A DNA stretch of 64,000 nt from Mesorhizobium sp. M3A.F.Ca.ET.080.04.2.1 (GCF_003952525.1 NZ_CP034451.1:1054001-1118000), one strand, 5' to 3'; positions 54,074 to 61,840 are shown, counted from the first letter of the stretch. Notes: generated by a model not told the origin, from the letters alone. Program-made: numbers and translations.

Positions 54074-54319
54074 CTAGCTGCCGTCGGAAGGAGGTTTGGC
54101 AGAAAGGTCGTCCTTCGTCGACAGCACGCCGAAGTCCTGAGACTTGGTGCCGGACTCGGCAGTCAGGAAACCGTCAGACGCCAAGCCGCGGCGCAACAGC
54201 TCGCGCACGGCCGCCGATCGGCTCGGCATCCGCTTTTCGAAACGCCAGTTTTCCAGCGCCGCCAACTCCTCGTCGGTCAGCATGATCTGCAGCCGTTGCG
54301 GACGTTCCAGCTCAGCCAC
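54074..54319 (-). CDS. Ribbon-helix-helix (CopG-type) regulator
   Basis: An 81-residue protein. RPQRLQIMLTDEELAALENWRFEKRMPSRSAAVRELLRRGL is a ribbon-helix-helix fold of the CopG/MetJ type; the C-terminal ~30 residues are polar. The start is a GTG at 54319 with GGGAG six bases before; a TTG at 54334 is less likely. It is co-transcribed with the HWE kinase and could autoregulate the pair. A toxin gene is not beside it, so an antitoxin role is unlikely. Confidence 0.8.
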   Translation of the reverse strand: MAELERPQRLQIMLTDEELAALENWRFEKRMPSRSAAVRELLRRGLASDGFLTAESGTKSQDFGVLSTKDDLSAKPPSDGS

Positions 54320-54591
54320 TTCAATCTCCCTCAAAGAAGCCGAATGCTCCGAATGAGCATGTGTCTAATTATGAGTAGAAATAGGATCGGGCTCATAAAA
54401 CGTCAAGGAAGCCCCATGAGCGGAAACAGGTTCAGGCTAACGATACCAACGATGGTTAGAAACAACATTTGGTGCCTTATGCTAACTTATTGATTTATTT
54501 GGCCGTTTTAACATTTGTGTGTTGCCAGCGCGCTTAGATGGGCGCATTGTGGGAGCAGAGGGACAAACCCCCTTGAAAGGAGGGTTTTCCA

Positions 54592-54927
54592 ATGTTGGGA
54601 TTTTCCACTCGGATGCGCGACGATGCCCACTGCAAGGTTCGCCAGGCCCTGCAGGACCACGGAATCGTCAATATCATCAGACTGTCGGAAGAGATCCGGC
54701 TCAAGAACATCGACGACAACATCGCCCGCGAGGACATCGAAGGCCTGGTGATGCAAGTCGCCCAGCTCTACGGCGCGCCGATCGAGTTCGATGAGGAGGC
54801 GCTGACGGCACTCGATCTTCCCGATGCCTGCGCCGGCGACAACCGCAACGACCTTGAAAAGGCGTTGAGCGAGCGGTCGCCGCCTGGCGTGACGATCGAT
54901 CTGTTGCAGCTCAATCCGGAGAAATAG
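54592..54927 (+). CDS. Hypothetical protein, conserved type
   Basis: A 111-residue cytosolic protein, no signal or membrane segment, with mixed helices (DDAHCKVRQALQDHGIVNIIRLSEEIR; NIAREDIEGLVMQVAQLYGAPIEFDEEALTAL). AAAGGAGG precedes ATG 54592 strongly. Composition is protein-like. I do not recognise a family. Confidence 0.72.
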   Translation: MLGFSTRMRDDAHCKVRQALQDHGIVNIIRLSEEIRLKNIDDNIAREDIEGLVMQVAQLYGAPIEFDEEALTALDLPDACAGDNRNDLEKALSERSPPGVTIDLLQLNPEK

Positions 54928-54984
54928 CCCGTTCAGGGGGCGCCGGGCTTCTTGGCGTCCGCCTCGGCAACCCAAGGCGGCGGC

Positions 54985-55392
54985 TCAAGCGGTCATCCCG
55001 TCAAGCAGACGCAGCCCGGTCTCATATTTCTGCGGCGCGGCTCCTGTCTGATGCGCCTGCCACAGATTGTCCTTCAGATCGGCTTGCTTGACCGATTTCG
55101 CCACAGGATGCGAAGCCGCCCGAGAGATGAAGTCCTGCTCGCTCTCGTCGAGCCGCTTGGTCAGAGCGTCCACCGCGGCCACGACGGACTGGCTGAAGCC
55201 AGCCGCTTCCAGCTGCTCCAGCGTCCAGCCTTCGCCCTTCTCCACCACGTCGTGCAGATAGGCGACGGCCTTTTCTTCGAGCGTCTCGACCGCGTCGGCG
55301 ACGCGCCGGACATGTTCGATATAGGGACGGCCGGTCTTGTCGGTCTGCCCGCTATGGGCCTGTTCTGCAATCTTCGCCGCGCGGTAGAGCAT
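54985..55392 (-). CDS. HD-domain phosphohydrolase (RelA/SpoT-type HD)
   Basis: A 135-residue single HD domain. Motifs are AEQAHSGQTDKTGRPYIEHVRRVA (His), AVAYLHDVVEKGEGWTLEQL (the HD pair) and a helical end (FISRAASHPVAKSVKQADLKDNL with a conserved Asp). This is the ppGpp-hydrolase-like layout without a synthetase domain, so it may be a small alarmone or nucleotide hydrolase. ATG 55392 has only a GAGACGAG ribosome site; the longer frame is not conserved. A GGAAC-N16-TGTT match at 55521-55545 lies upstream on this strand. Confidence 0.8.
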   Translation of the reverse strand: MLYRAAKIAEQAHSGQTDKTGRPYIEHVRRVADAVETLEEKAVAYLHDVVEKGEGWTLEQLEAAGFSQSVVAAVDALTKRLDESEQDFISRAASHPVAKSVKQADLKDNLWQAHQTGAAPQKYETGLRLLDGMTA

Positions 55393-55520
55393 CTCGTCTC
55401 GATCCAAGAAAAGTCCGCCACGGCGGGGGACGGCCGGGGCGGACTTGTCCGGGCAAATACCCGGTTCGGCAGCGCGCCTTCTTTCATGGGAGCAGGGCTT
55501 GCGCACCAGCCTGGGTCTCC

Positions 55521-55545
55521 AACATCGAAGCTGCGGGAATGTTCC
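55521..55545 (-). promoter_or_regulatory. Possible EcfG-type promoter of the HD-domain gene
   Basis: On the minus strand GGAAC, 16 bases, TGTT, 129 bp before the ATG at 55392. One base differs from CGTT. The distance is longer than at the other sites. Confidence 0.35.
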
Positions 55546-55568
55546 GCCCGGGCTGGAATTTTCCGCAG

Positions 55569-55593
55569 GGAACCGGCGCGCGAGACGCCCGTT
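55569..55593 (+). promoter_or_regulatory. EcfG-type (general stress) promoter of csbD gene
   Basis: Exact consensus GGAAC, 16 bases, CGTT, ending 32 bp before the ATG at 55625. Confidence 0.8.
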
Positions 55594-55624
55594 TGGCTTC
55601 ACAGGTGAAACAAAGGAGAACCCC

Positions 55625-55828
55625 ATGGACTGGAACCGCGTCGAAGGAAACTGGAAGCAGGTCAAGGGCAAGGTCAAGGAACAGTGGGGCAAGCTCACTG
55701 ACGACGACCTCGACCGCATCGCCGGCAAGCGCGACCAGCTGGAAGGCAAGATCCAGGAACGCTACGGCATCGAGAAGGACCGTGTCCGCCGCGATGTCGA
55801 CGACTGGTACGACCGTCAGGCCTGGTAA
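55625..55828 (+). CDS. CsbD-family stress protein
   Basis: A 67-residue CsbD protein: MDWNRVEGNWKQVKGKVKEQWG, LTDDDLDRIAGKRDQLEGKIQERYG and RDVDDWYDRQ are the family sequence. In many bacteria CsbD is a general stress gene of unknown function; here a perfect EcfG-type promoter lies just upstream, which fits. AAAGGAG precedes the ATG. Confidence 0.92.
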   Translation: MDWNRVEGNWKQVKGKVKEQWGKLTDDDLDRIAGKRDQLEGKIQERYGIEKDRVRRDVDDWYDRQAW

Positions 55829-55952
55829 GCCTCCGCGGGCGAACGAGCGCCGCAGCCCGAGGCCGGGCTGCGGCTTCTAACCCAAGGTTTTGCATTGCCG
55901 AACAAAGCGGATTATTCTTAGTTGACTAAGTGATTCCTGGCGCGGTGAACCG

Positions 55953-56138
55953 ATGCCCAAGAAGAAATCAAGACCGGCCTTGCATGCCATGGCGGCGGCC
56001 TCCCGCTCGGAGACGGCAGAGGCGGTTTATTTTGCCCGCAAGTGCGGCCTCACGCCCGATGAAGCGCTGCGCATGATCCGCGAGGCGCAGCAGATATCCG
56101 AGCCGAAGACCCCGGCGAGGGAGAAGCGCAAGCGTTAA
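55953..56138 (+). CDS. DUF3606-like small protein
   Basis: A 61-residue basic protein. The middle (AEAVYFARKCGLTPDEALRMIREA) matches the DUF3606 pattern in which an alpha-helical Y/FxFARKxxLT motif precedes a short helix. Two similar genes lie at 61087 and 61522. ATG 55953 has only a weak ribosome site (GGCGCGGTG). A family C palindrome follows immediately. Probably stress-related; function unknown. Confidence 0.7.
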   Translation: MPKKKSRPALHAMAAASRSETAEAVYFARKCGLTPDEALRMIREAQQISEPKTPAREKRKR

Positions 56139-56139
56139 A

Positions 56140-56185
56140 GCATGTCTCCCGAAAGTGGGAACCGGTTTCGGAACAAAGACATGTG
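56140..56185. repeat. Family C palindrome, second copy
   Basis: GCATGTCTCCCG at the left and AGACATGTGC at the right, with AAAGTGGGAACCGGTTTCGG between. It is the reverse orientation of the unit at 13593 (CATGTCG ... CGACATGC). It begins right after the stop of the DUF3606-like gene. Confidence 0.75.
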
Positions 56186-56303
56186 CAAGTCAAAAATCTG
56201 ATGCAGATGGAGCGAGCCTGAACGCTCGCCTCGCGTATCCGGCCGGCCACGCTGCAAGGCGCCGCCGGCCGGCTTGTTTGCCCGGGAAGTTTGTCCTGAA
56301 GGT

Positions 56304-56477
56304 CTACGCGCTCGGCGAGGCGGTGCGGATTTGCTCGGCCAGTTGGGCCATCGCCCGGGCGATCGGATACATCTTCCGCTTTTCGAAGCGCCTCGCCTGG
56401 GCCTCGGCCAGCGTCGCGCAACGCTCGCGCTCCGCGGCAATGTCCAGCTGCGGCGGTTCGGTCCAAACGATTTGCAT
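56304..56477 (-). CDS. Small hypothetical protein (57 residues)
   Basis: A protein missed by length cut-offs. Its sequence is helical and well balanced: MQIVWTEPPQLDIAAERER, then CATLAEAQARRFEKRKMYPIARAMAQLAEQIR. GGGAG precedes ATG 56477, and a GGAAC-N16-AGTT site ends 36 bp upstream of the start (56514-56538). No family recognised. The stop is TAG at 56304-56306. Confidence 0.6.
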   Translation of the reverse strand: MQIVWTEPPQLDIAAERERCATLAEAQARRFEKRKMYPIARAMAQLAEQIRTASPSA

Positions 56478-56513
56478 GGTTTCTTCGCTCCCGGCTGAAG
56501 TCTGTCCCTGACC

Positions 56514-56538
56514 AACTGCGGCCGATTAAAACTGTTCC
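56514..56538 (-). promoter_or_regulatory. Probable EcfG-type promoter
   Basis: On the minus strand GGAAC, 16 bases, AGTT, ending 36 bp before the ATG at 56477. One base differs from CGTT. Confidence 0.45.
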
Positions 56539-56694
56539 CGCCGCCGCGCAGGTATTGAGCCAATTCGCGGGGGAAAAAGCGCCGGATTATCAAATGTTAG
56601 CGCGCTTTGAAGAACAACCCCATACCTCGTCAGGCACACCTCTTCTGCAGCCCCTTGAGACCGGGCCCCCGGCTCGCGCTCATGGAAGACATGA

Positions 56695-57414
56695 ATGCTT
56701 GAATCCCTTTTCCTCAACCTCGGCCAGCACGACAGTCTATCCGACGAAGAGAAGTCGCTTCTCACGGACCTGATGTCCGGCGAGAGGCATTTTACCGCCG
56801 GCCAGGATATCGTGTCGTCGGGATCGCGGCTGACCCACAGCACTTTGATCCTCGATGGGCTGGCGGCGCGCTACCGCGTGCTGTCCGACGGCGGCCGGCA
56901 GATCACCTCGCTGCATGTGCCGGGGGATTTCGTCGACCTCTACGCCTTTCTCCTGAAGACGATGGATCACGGCATCACGGCGCTGTCGCCGTGCCGCGTC
57001 ATCGTCGCCGACCACTCGAAGCTGCGCAGCATCACCGAAAGAGCGCCGCATCTCACCAGGCTGCTGTGGCTGGACACGCTGATCGACGGCGCCATCCACC
57101 GCGAGTGGATCGTGGCGATGGGGCGGCGCTCCAAAGTCTCGCATCTGGCGCATCTGTTCTGCGAGCTGTTCGTCAGGCTGCAGGTGGTGAAGCAGACCAA
57201 TGGCATGAGCTTCCACCTGCCGGTGTCGCAGGCGGAGCTGGCCGACGTGCTCGGGCTGTCCGTCGTTCACATGAACCGCGTCATCAGCGCGCTGCGCAAC
57301 AGCGGCGTCGTCTCGTGGTCGAACCATACGGTGACCATCCTCGACTGGCACAGGCTGCAGCAGATTGCCGAGTTCGATCCGACCTATCTCAGCATGACGC
57401 GGGAACCCCGCTGA
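56695..57414 (+). CDS. Crp/Fnr family regulator
   Basis: A 239-residue regulator. An N-terminal cyclic-nucleotide-binding-like beta roll (HFTAGQDIVSSGSRLTHSTLILDGLAARYRVLSDGGRQITSLHVPGDFVDLYAFL) is followed by a long dimer helix and a C-terminal winged helix (LPVSQAELADVLGLSVVHMNRVISALRNSGVVSW). No N-terminal Cys cluster is visible, so it is not an oxygen-sensing FNR. It is of the FixK-like or CRP-like class; the ligand is unknown. A short ATG at 56691 reading only three codons precedes the start, so a leader-type effect is possible. Confidence 0.9.
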   Translation: MLESLFLNLGQHDSLSDEEKSLLTDLMSGERHFTAGQDIVSSGSRLTHSTLILDGLAARYRVLSDGGRQITSLHVPGDFVDLYAFLLKTMDHGITALSPCRVIVADHSKLRSITERAPHLTRLLWLDTLIDGAIHREWIVAMGRRSKVSHLAHLFCELFVRLQVVKQTNGMSFHLPVSQAELADVLGLSVVHMNRVISALRNSGVVSWSNHTVTILDWHRLQQIAEFDPTYLSMTREPR

Positions 57415-57447
57415 GCAATTCCAGGAAAAGTGTGCAAGGGTCCACGG

Positions 57448-57690
57448 CTAGTCTGGACGCCGCTTGTGGTGTGCCGATTCCTGGTTCTCGCCGCGAAGCA
57501 TCTCCCTGTCGTCGGGATCGACCAGGTCGCTGTCGCCGGATTTCAGCGAGCGGCCCTTCTCGCGGGCCACGCGCTCCTGCTTCGAACGCTTCAATTCCTC
57601 CTCGGCATTGAAATCGCCGTCCGCATTGCGGGTGTTGACCCGCTCCTCGATGATCCGCTGCTGCTGGTCGTGGGTCGCCTTGCCTGCCAT
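57448..57690 (-). CDS. Hypothetical charged small protein
   Basis: An 80-residue highly charged, hydrophilic protein (ATHDQQQRIIEERVNTRNADGDFNAEEELKRSKQERVAREKGRSLKSGDSDLV). AGGAGC lies at good spacing before ATG 57690. It has no membrane segment or signal and no recognised domain; it probably is intrinsically disordered, a type common among stress-induced proteins. Confidence 0.7.
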   Translation of the reverse strand: MAGKATHDQQQRIIEERVNTRNADGDFNAEEELKRSKQERVAREKGRSLKSGDSDLVDPDDREMLRGENQESAHHKRRPD

Positions 57691-58218
57691 GGCTCGCTTG
57701 CTCCTCGCTTTCGTGGATCTTGCCCCCGCCGCCCCTGATCAAGAGCCCGCCCGCAGGGGGCACGGGCGAGCTCGTGTCGGGGCCAACAACATCCGACAGC
57801 GGCACGGTCGGGGATGTAGGCTTGAGCCGCTTTACCGAACTTCAAAAGCAAGCCGATGTTCCTGGGAAAAAGCGACAGGCTTTATTGGCCGAAAGCATGA
57901 CGACGCCAGCAAGCGTCCGCTCGCCTCTGCCGGTCACCGACGACGACGAAGCTCCGCCTCCACGATGAGCACTACGAGCCAATTCGATGCGACTGAGGTC
58001 GCACGCCTCTGCGCATTGGTCCCCCTTGCGGAAACTCGGGCCTGTGCTGCTCGTTTGCAATGCGCCGCCGATGTAAAACCCCTCTCATCGTCGGTTTTGG
58101 AAAGTGGTGGTGCCCGCCATTCATGCTGTGGCGGGCATCTCCTTCAGGCGAGTTGGTCAAAGCAATCGGCTGTGCCGCCGCACCGACGCGGCGGGACCGC
58201 TACCCAGTTTCTCAGCGC
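57691..58218. other. Intergenic region with a shared 3'-hairpin block
   Basis: About 530 bp without a convincing gene. Its right part (about 58045-58140) is related to 60027-60124. A hairpin TGCCCGCCA/TGGCGGGCA at 58111-58137 lies 80 bp past the stop of the gene at 58219, as a transcript end would. Confidence 0.5.
58045..58140. repeat. Diverged repeat block, copy 1
   Basis: Shares with 60027-60124 the order GCTGCT, TTTGCA, CGCCG, CCCCTC, CGTCGGTTTT, GGAAAGTG, CCGCCATTC, TGGCGGGCATCT. About 70 percent identical by eye. It contains a hairpin in each copy. Confidence 0.65.
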
Positions 58219-58731
58219 TTACCGAGAGATCTGCGATTTGGGTTTTGGCTGGCTTTTGGGGAGCAGCGGAATCGGCGCGTGCGCCAGCCTCGCCGCCCGC
58301 AGGCGTGCGGTCTTGGCGTTTCTTTTTGCCATCTCGTCTTCGATGATGGACCGTGCGGCCTGAGTGGTCGCCTCGCTCTTGCTGTCGCGTTTCGGCTTCG
58401 ACAATTCCGACATTCTCTTGACCTCAGTGCTCGCCCGATGAATTTTTTCGTGCGTGTTCAAGTTCGGCCTGACGCCGCGGTTCCCAGCGAGGTCCACCGC
58501 TGCCGCGCGGGAGAACTCCGCCCGAGCCGCGGATCCCCGGTCTTCTCCGTCGGGCCACCATGTTTGCACCTTGGTTTCGTCAAGCAGGCGACGCGAACGC
58601 GCGATGCTTTCTCGCGAGCCCGCGAGGGCTTGGGCCACGTCCCTTTCGACGTCACAGCGCATCCGGCTCGCGTGCCTCAGCAGCGCAGCGGACTGCTCCA
58701 AGATTCCAAGGTGCTGGTCCAGCAGAGACAT
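58219..58731 (-). CDS. Hypothetical protein
   Basis: A 170-residue protein. Residues ~1-55 (MSLLDQHLGILEQSAALLRH, RDVAQALAGSRESIARSRRLLDE) are helical; GGAG lies five bases before ATG 58731. From Met107 a second module starts (MSELSKPKRDSKSEATTQAARSIIEDEMAKRNAKTARLRAARLA) with a basic, Pro/Lys-rich end; CAAGAG precedes that Met, so it may also be a separate 64-residue gene at 58219-58413. No family recognised. Confidence 0.6.
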   Translation of the reverse strand: MSLLDQHLGILEQSAALLRHASRMRCDVERDVAQALAGSRESIARSRRLLDETKVQTWWPDGEDRGSAARAEFSRAAAVDLAGNRGVRPNLNTHEKIHRASTEVKRMSELSKPKRDSKSEATTQAARSIIEDEMAKRNAKTARLRAARLAHAPIPLLPKSQPKPKSQISR

Positions 58732-59383
58732 GGTCGCTCCGGTCTTTGATACAGACGGGAGCGCGTGGGCTGTCTCTCAGCCGCCGACGTCCTTTGGGTA
58801 GTTGCCGACGATGCATATCACATAGGGCGCAGCTCCTGGGTTTCAAACGCTCAGCAAATAAAAGCCCGCCGCCAAGCCAGGGAGACAAGGCGACGGGCTT
58901 TCTCTAGCGACCCAGAAGCGGACCATGACCGCTCGCATCTACAAACCCATAGCCGGCGCGACCGTTCCATTAGCGCCCTCAAATATTAGCTTGGGCCGAA
59001 ATATCCGGCGGCGATGCTGCATCGCTTTTGCCCACAGCTGCAGCGCGCCATAGACCGTCTCGGATCTCTTGGGCCGCGACGCCCGTGCGCATGGCGGATG
59101 CGATGGGCAGCCTATGAAGCATCTTTTGATGTCGCGGCTGCCAACCTTTGTCGGCTAGGTCTGAATGCGCGGCGAACTTCGGGTTCGCCGGGCCGGCGCC
59201 GGGTTTCCCCCCAACAGGCAACAGGCGCCGGTCACTTTCGCTAAAGCACCTCACGCTGAACGGCTTCAAGCGACGCGCTTCAAGTCTTTGTTCTTTACGA
59301 CTATCGTTTCCCCAGAAGCGCTACACACTTGTGGGCGACAGGAAATCAGGATGCGCACCAAGGCGCGCTGGCGAGCGCTGCCG
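58732..59383. other. Intergenic region
   Basis: About 650 bp where no frame looks like a protein. An AAAGCCCG/CGGGCTTT hairpin lies at 58861-58901. A GGAAC-N16-GGTT match on the minus strand near 58945-58967 is far (~210 bp) from the gene at 58731. Confidence 0.45.
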
Positions 59384-59635
59384 TCATTCGTCGGGCGTCC
59401 GAACATGGTTCGTGAATTGCAGATTTCGATCGTCGCGACCGGCCTTGCGGCATTCCTGGCAAAAGATGACTTTGACCAAATCGTGCTGCATGCAGGACTG
59501 GTTGGCGCCGAGCCGCCGCACCAGTTCGGCGACGTTCAGGATCGCGGACTCCTTACAGTTAAGACAATAGACGGAGAGGCCCGTGCCGGCCTCCAACTTC
59601 TCGCCGAGCGTACCCTCTGCGAAGGGAAAATTCAT
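59384..59635 (-). CDS. Small zinc-ribbon-like protein
   Basis: An 83-residue protein with two CXXC pairs, VYCLNCKES near residue 24 and IFCQECRKAG near residue 59, spaced by 32 residues as in a zinc ribbon, and ELVRRLGANQSCMQHDLVKV between. Its N terminus (MNFPFAEGTLGEKLEAGTGLSV) is neutral. No enzymatic motif. The nearest candidate promoter on this strand (59768-59792, GGAAC-N16-GGTT) is 130 bp away. Probably a nucleic-acid- or protein-binding factor. Confidence 0.65.
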   Translation of the reverse strand: MNFPFAEGTLGEKLEAGTGLSVYCLNCKESAILNVAELVRRLGANQSCMQHDLVKVIFCQECRKAGRDDRNLQFTNHVRTPDE

Positions 59636-60142
59636 GGTCAGCCCAACTCCCAACCCGCTCGATGTTGGATTGAACGAGCCCTGCCGCGGAGGTCGAGCAG
59701 GCTCCCGAATGCGTGCCGGCCAACTGCGGCGCGGCTCCTGGCCAAGGGTCACCGCACCGCGACACCCAACCGAGTGACCCGGCGAATGTTCCGTTAGAGG
59801 TTGCTTGAACACCACTTGGCGTGGATTGGGCCCGTTGTCGGCTGTGCGCTCCGACAACGGGCCTCCTCGTCCGGTCTGCTTTGGGTGACTGCAAACCGGA
59901 CCCCACCCCGACACCAATTCAGGCCCGACGCGGCTCCAACTGTGCGGCTTCACCGTTGGATGCGCCGTAACAAAGGTTAAAAAACCGATCCGACCGAGGT
60001 CCGATGTCACCAAGCATTGGTCCTGCTGTCGCTGCTGATTTGCACACGCCGCATGTGAACCCCTCCCGTCGTCGGTTTTTGGAAAGTGAAGGGGATCCGC
60101 CATTCTCCCCAGATGGCGGGCATCTGCGGCCGGAGCGATCCG
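59636..60142. other. Intergenic region
   Basis: About 500 bp without gene-like sequence except the repeat block at 60027-60124. A G+C-rich hairpin-forming part lies near 59835-59870 (GTTGTCGG...CCGACAAC). Confidence 0.45.
60027..60124. repeat. Diverged repeat block, copy 2
   Basis: Related to 58045-58140 (see there). Its hairpin, CCGCCAT/ATGGCGG at 60097-60119, begins 20 bp after the stop of the gene at 60143 on the minus strand, so it could be that gene's terminator region. Confidence 0.65.
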
Positions 60143-60316
60143 CTATCTCACGGCACGCCCAGCCCCGATCCGCTCGCGGGCCTCCTGGACCTTGAGGCGA
60201 ACTTCCTGCGCCAGATGTTGTTGGGCGCGGATCTCGGCAAGGAGCCGTCGCCGTTCCGCCCGCAACTTGAGCGCCTCCACCCATAATTTCCAATGATGAT
60301 CGTCACAGTCTTCCAC
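60143..60316 (-). CDS. Small coiled-coil protein starting with GTG (57 residues)
   Basis: A gene found by its promoter. The frame after GTG 60316 reads EDCDDHHWKLWVEALKL, RAERRRLLAEIRAQQHLAQE, VRLKVQEARERIGAGRAVR, a strong amphipathic helix of the coiled-coil type. A stop (TAG) lies seven codons before the GTG, so the frame cannot be longer. AGGG is nine bases upstream, and an exact EcfG-type promoter ends 30 bp before the start. No family recognised. Confidence 0.62.
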   Translation of the reverse strand: MEDCDDHHWKLWVEALKLRAERRRLLAEIRAQQHLAQEVRLKVQEARERIGAGRAVR

Positions 60317-60345
60317 GTGCTCAGGACCCTAAAATTGGGGAAACC

Positions 60346-60371
60346 AACGCGCTGTATGCCGCCTTCGTTCC
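60346..60371 (-). promoter_or_regulatory. EcfG-type (general stress) promoter
   Basis: On the minus strand GGAAC, 17 bases, CGTT, ending 30 bp before the GTG at 60316. Confidence 0.75.
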
Positions 60372-60711
60372 TTTGGGGTGGGTTATCCGCTGCTGCTGCC
60401 CTTGCGCATCATCTCCGAAATGCGGATTGGCGCTATCGCCTCCCTGGTCGCCTCGATGATGAAGTTGCCAAATCCGCCGCGCTCGAAGCCTGGCGAGGAA
60501 CATTTTCCCGGTAACGGTGTTGAGTAGGACGGCGCGACGCAGAACGCGCCGGGTCGGGAAATGGCAGGTCGCCCTTTGATTGGGAGACGCCCCAGGAGGC
60601 CCCGACAAGAGCCCGCCCATCAGCCTCAGGAGCGGGCTCTTTCATGTGAAAAACCACATCGCCTAACCCAGGTGAATGCGCCCCTGTCCCGCTCCGGCAC
60701 CATGGCGAGCC
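60372..60711. other. Intergenic region
   Basis: About 340 bp without a gene. A hairpin AGAGCCCGC/GCGGGCTCT followed by TTC lies at 60608-60640 and resembles a terminator. Confidence 0.45.
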
Positions 60712-60942
60712 ATGCCACTCTATTTCTTCGACATCAGCGCCAACGGCCATCGCACTGCCGACGATCTGGGTGTCCATCTGGACTCCCCGGACGATGTCCG
60801 AAAGGCTGTTTCGTGGACGCTGCCGGCCATTGCCATGGAAGAGAAGCAGCGGGGAGATCGCAGTTACATTGCTTCGGTGCGGGATGAACGTGGGCAAGTG
60901 GTCTATACCGCCACGCTGACCTTCACGGATAGCTGGCATTAG
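60712..60942 (+). CDS. DUF6894-type small protein
   Basis: A 76-residue protein beginning MPLYFFDISANGHRTADD, the opening pattern of the DUF6894 family common in Rhizobiales, followed by LDSPDDVRKAVSWTLPAIAMEEKQ and VRDERGQVVYTATLTFTDSW. Function unknown. The family-defining start fixes ATG 60712, in preference to an upstream frame at 60676, although its ribosome site is poor. Confidence 0.8.
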   Translation: MPLYFFDISANGHRTADDLGVHLDSPDDVRKAVSWTLPAIAMEEKQRGDRSYIASVRDERGQVVYTATLTFTDSWH

Positions 60943-61039
60943 CGGACCGCTGGCGCCACATCCCCAGCGGTGCCTAGTACCCTCCGCGCGGCCTTCTTCG
61001 GCGCATGAGTGAGAGCCGGGCGGCCGGCTTCCAGCACGC

Positions 61040-61064
61040 GGAACATTCGCCTGCGGCCGCTGTT
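61040..61064 (+). promoter_or_regulatory. Probable EcfG-type promoter
   Basis: GGAAC, 16 bases, TGTT, ending 22 bp before the ATG at 61087. One base differs from CGTT. Confidence 0.55.
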
Positions 61065-61086
61065 TCTTCTGCCAGGAGGAACAGCC

Positions 61087-61275
61087 ATGGCTGACGACAA
61101 AAGCAAACGCGATTTCCATGATCGCGACCGCGTCTCGGGCGACGAGCAATATGAGGTCGCCTATTTCGCGAGGAAATTCCAGCTGACGATCCCTGAAGCG
61201 CGAGAACTCATCAGCAAGCACGGCAACGACCGGGCGACGCTCGAGCGCGAAGCCAAGGCACTTGGCTCACAGTAG
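61087..61275 (+). CDS. DUF3606 protein
   Basis: A 62-residue protein with the typical DUF3606 sequence: DDKSKRDFHDRDRVSGDEQYEVAYFARKF, LTIPEARELISKHGNDRATLEREA. AGGAGGAA precedes ATG 61087 and a probable EcfG-type promoter lies 22 bp upstream. Members are small stress-associated proteins without known activity. Confidence 0.88.
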   Translation: MADDKSKRDFHDRDRVSGDEQYEVAYFARKFQLTIPEARELISKHGNDRATLEREAKALGSQ

Positions 61276-61521
61276 CGCTCTATCGGGTGGAAGGCCCTCG
61301 GCGAAATCGGCTTGCCGGTGATCTTCTCGACTGCCGCGGCAGCGCCGCGGGATAGCCGGCGCCCTCAACGCAGAAAAACCCGCCGGCCACGGCAGGAAAG
61401 GCTGGGGCCTCGCCAGGAGTGTCTGGCGACCCCGAACCTCATGCCATGAACCAAAATCTCCCGAGCGTCGAAGGCGCTTGACGCGTCCGTTCGGTTCGAC
61501 CCTCCTCCAGCCGCAAGAATA

Positions 61522-61698
61522 TCAATGCCGGGCCTTCAGGAAGCGGGCCTCGCGCAACAGGGAGGCCCAGTCGGTGCCGATCAGCTCCACAAGCTCGCGC
61601 GCCTGCTCCTCGGAGATCTCGGCTGCTTTGGCAAGGCGAGGCGCCAGCAGCGAGACTTCGGCTTCTTTGTGTTTGCCATCATTGTCCGGCGATTTCAT
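61522..61698 (-). CDS. DUF3606-like small protein
   Basis: A 58-residue protein: MKSPDNDGKHKEAEVSLLAPRLAKAAEISEEQARELVELIGTDW, then ASLLREARFLKA. The second half follows the same scheme as the DUF3606 genes nearby (a helix with E-E-A-R-E-L-V/I, then a residue trio like GTDW/GNDR and L-x-R-E-A). AGGAGGTGG precedes ATG 61698. Confidence 0.72.
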   Translation of the reverse strand: MKSPDNDGKHKEAEVSLLAPRLAKAAEISEEQARELVELIGTDWASLLREARFLKARH

Positions 61699-61840
61699 GC
61701 GCCACCTCCTTTCCCATTGAACCGACTGGATGGAAGGTGGTTTCACGGAGGCTCACCGATGAAACAAAATGTGAAGCCGGCGTGATTTGCGCGCGGTCCC
61801 GGCCAGACCGAGGACGCTGCATTCGCTGCTCAAGCTGGCA

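Noticed and set aside
54074..54319. Antitoxin of a toxin-antitoxin pair
   Set aside because: Ribbon-helix-helix fold fits, but the linked gene is a histidine kinase and no toxin-like gene lies beside it.
59165..59797. 210-codon plus-strand frame
   Set aside because: Overlaps the minus-strand zinc-ribbon-like gene, whose paired CXXC motifs and composition are more convincing.
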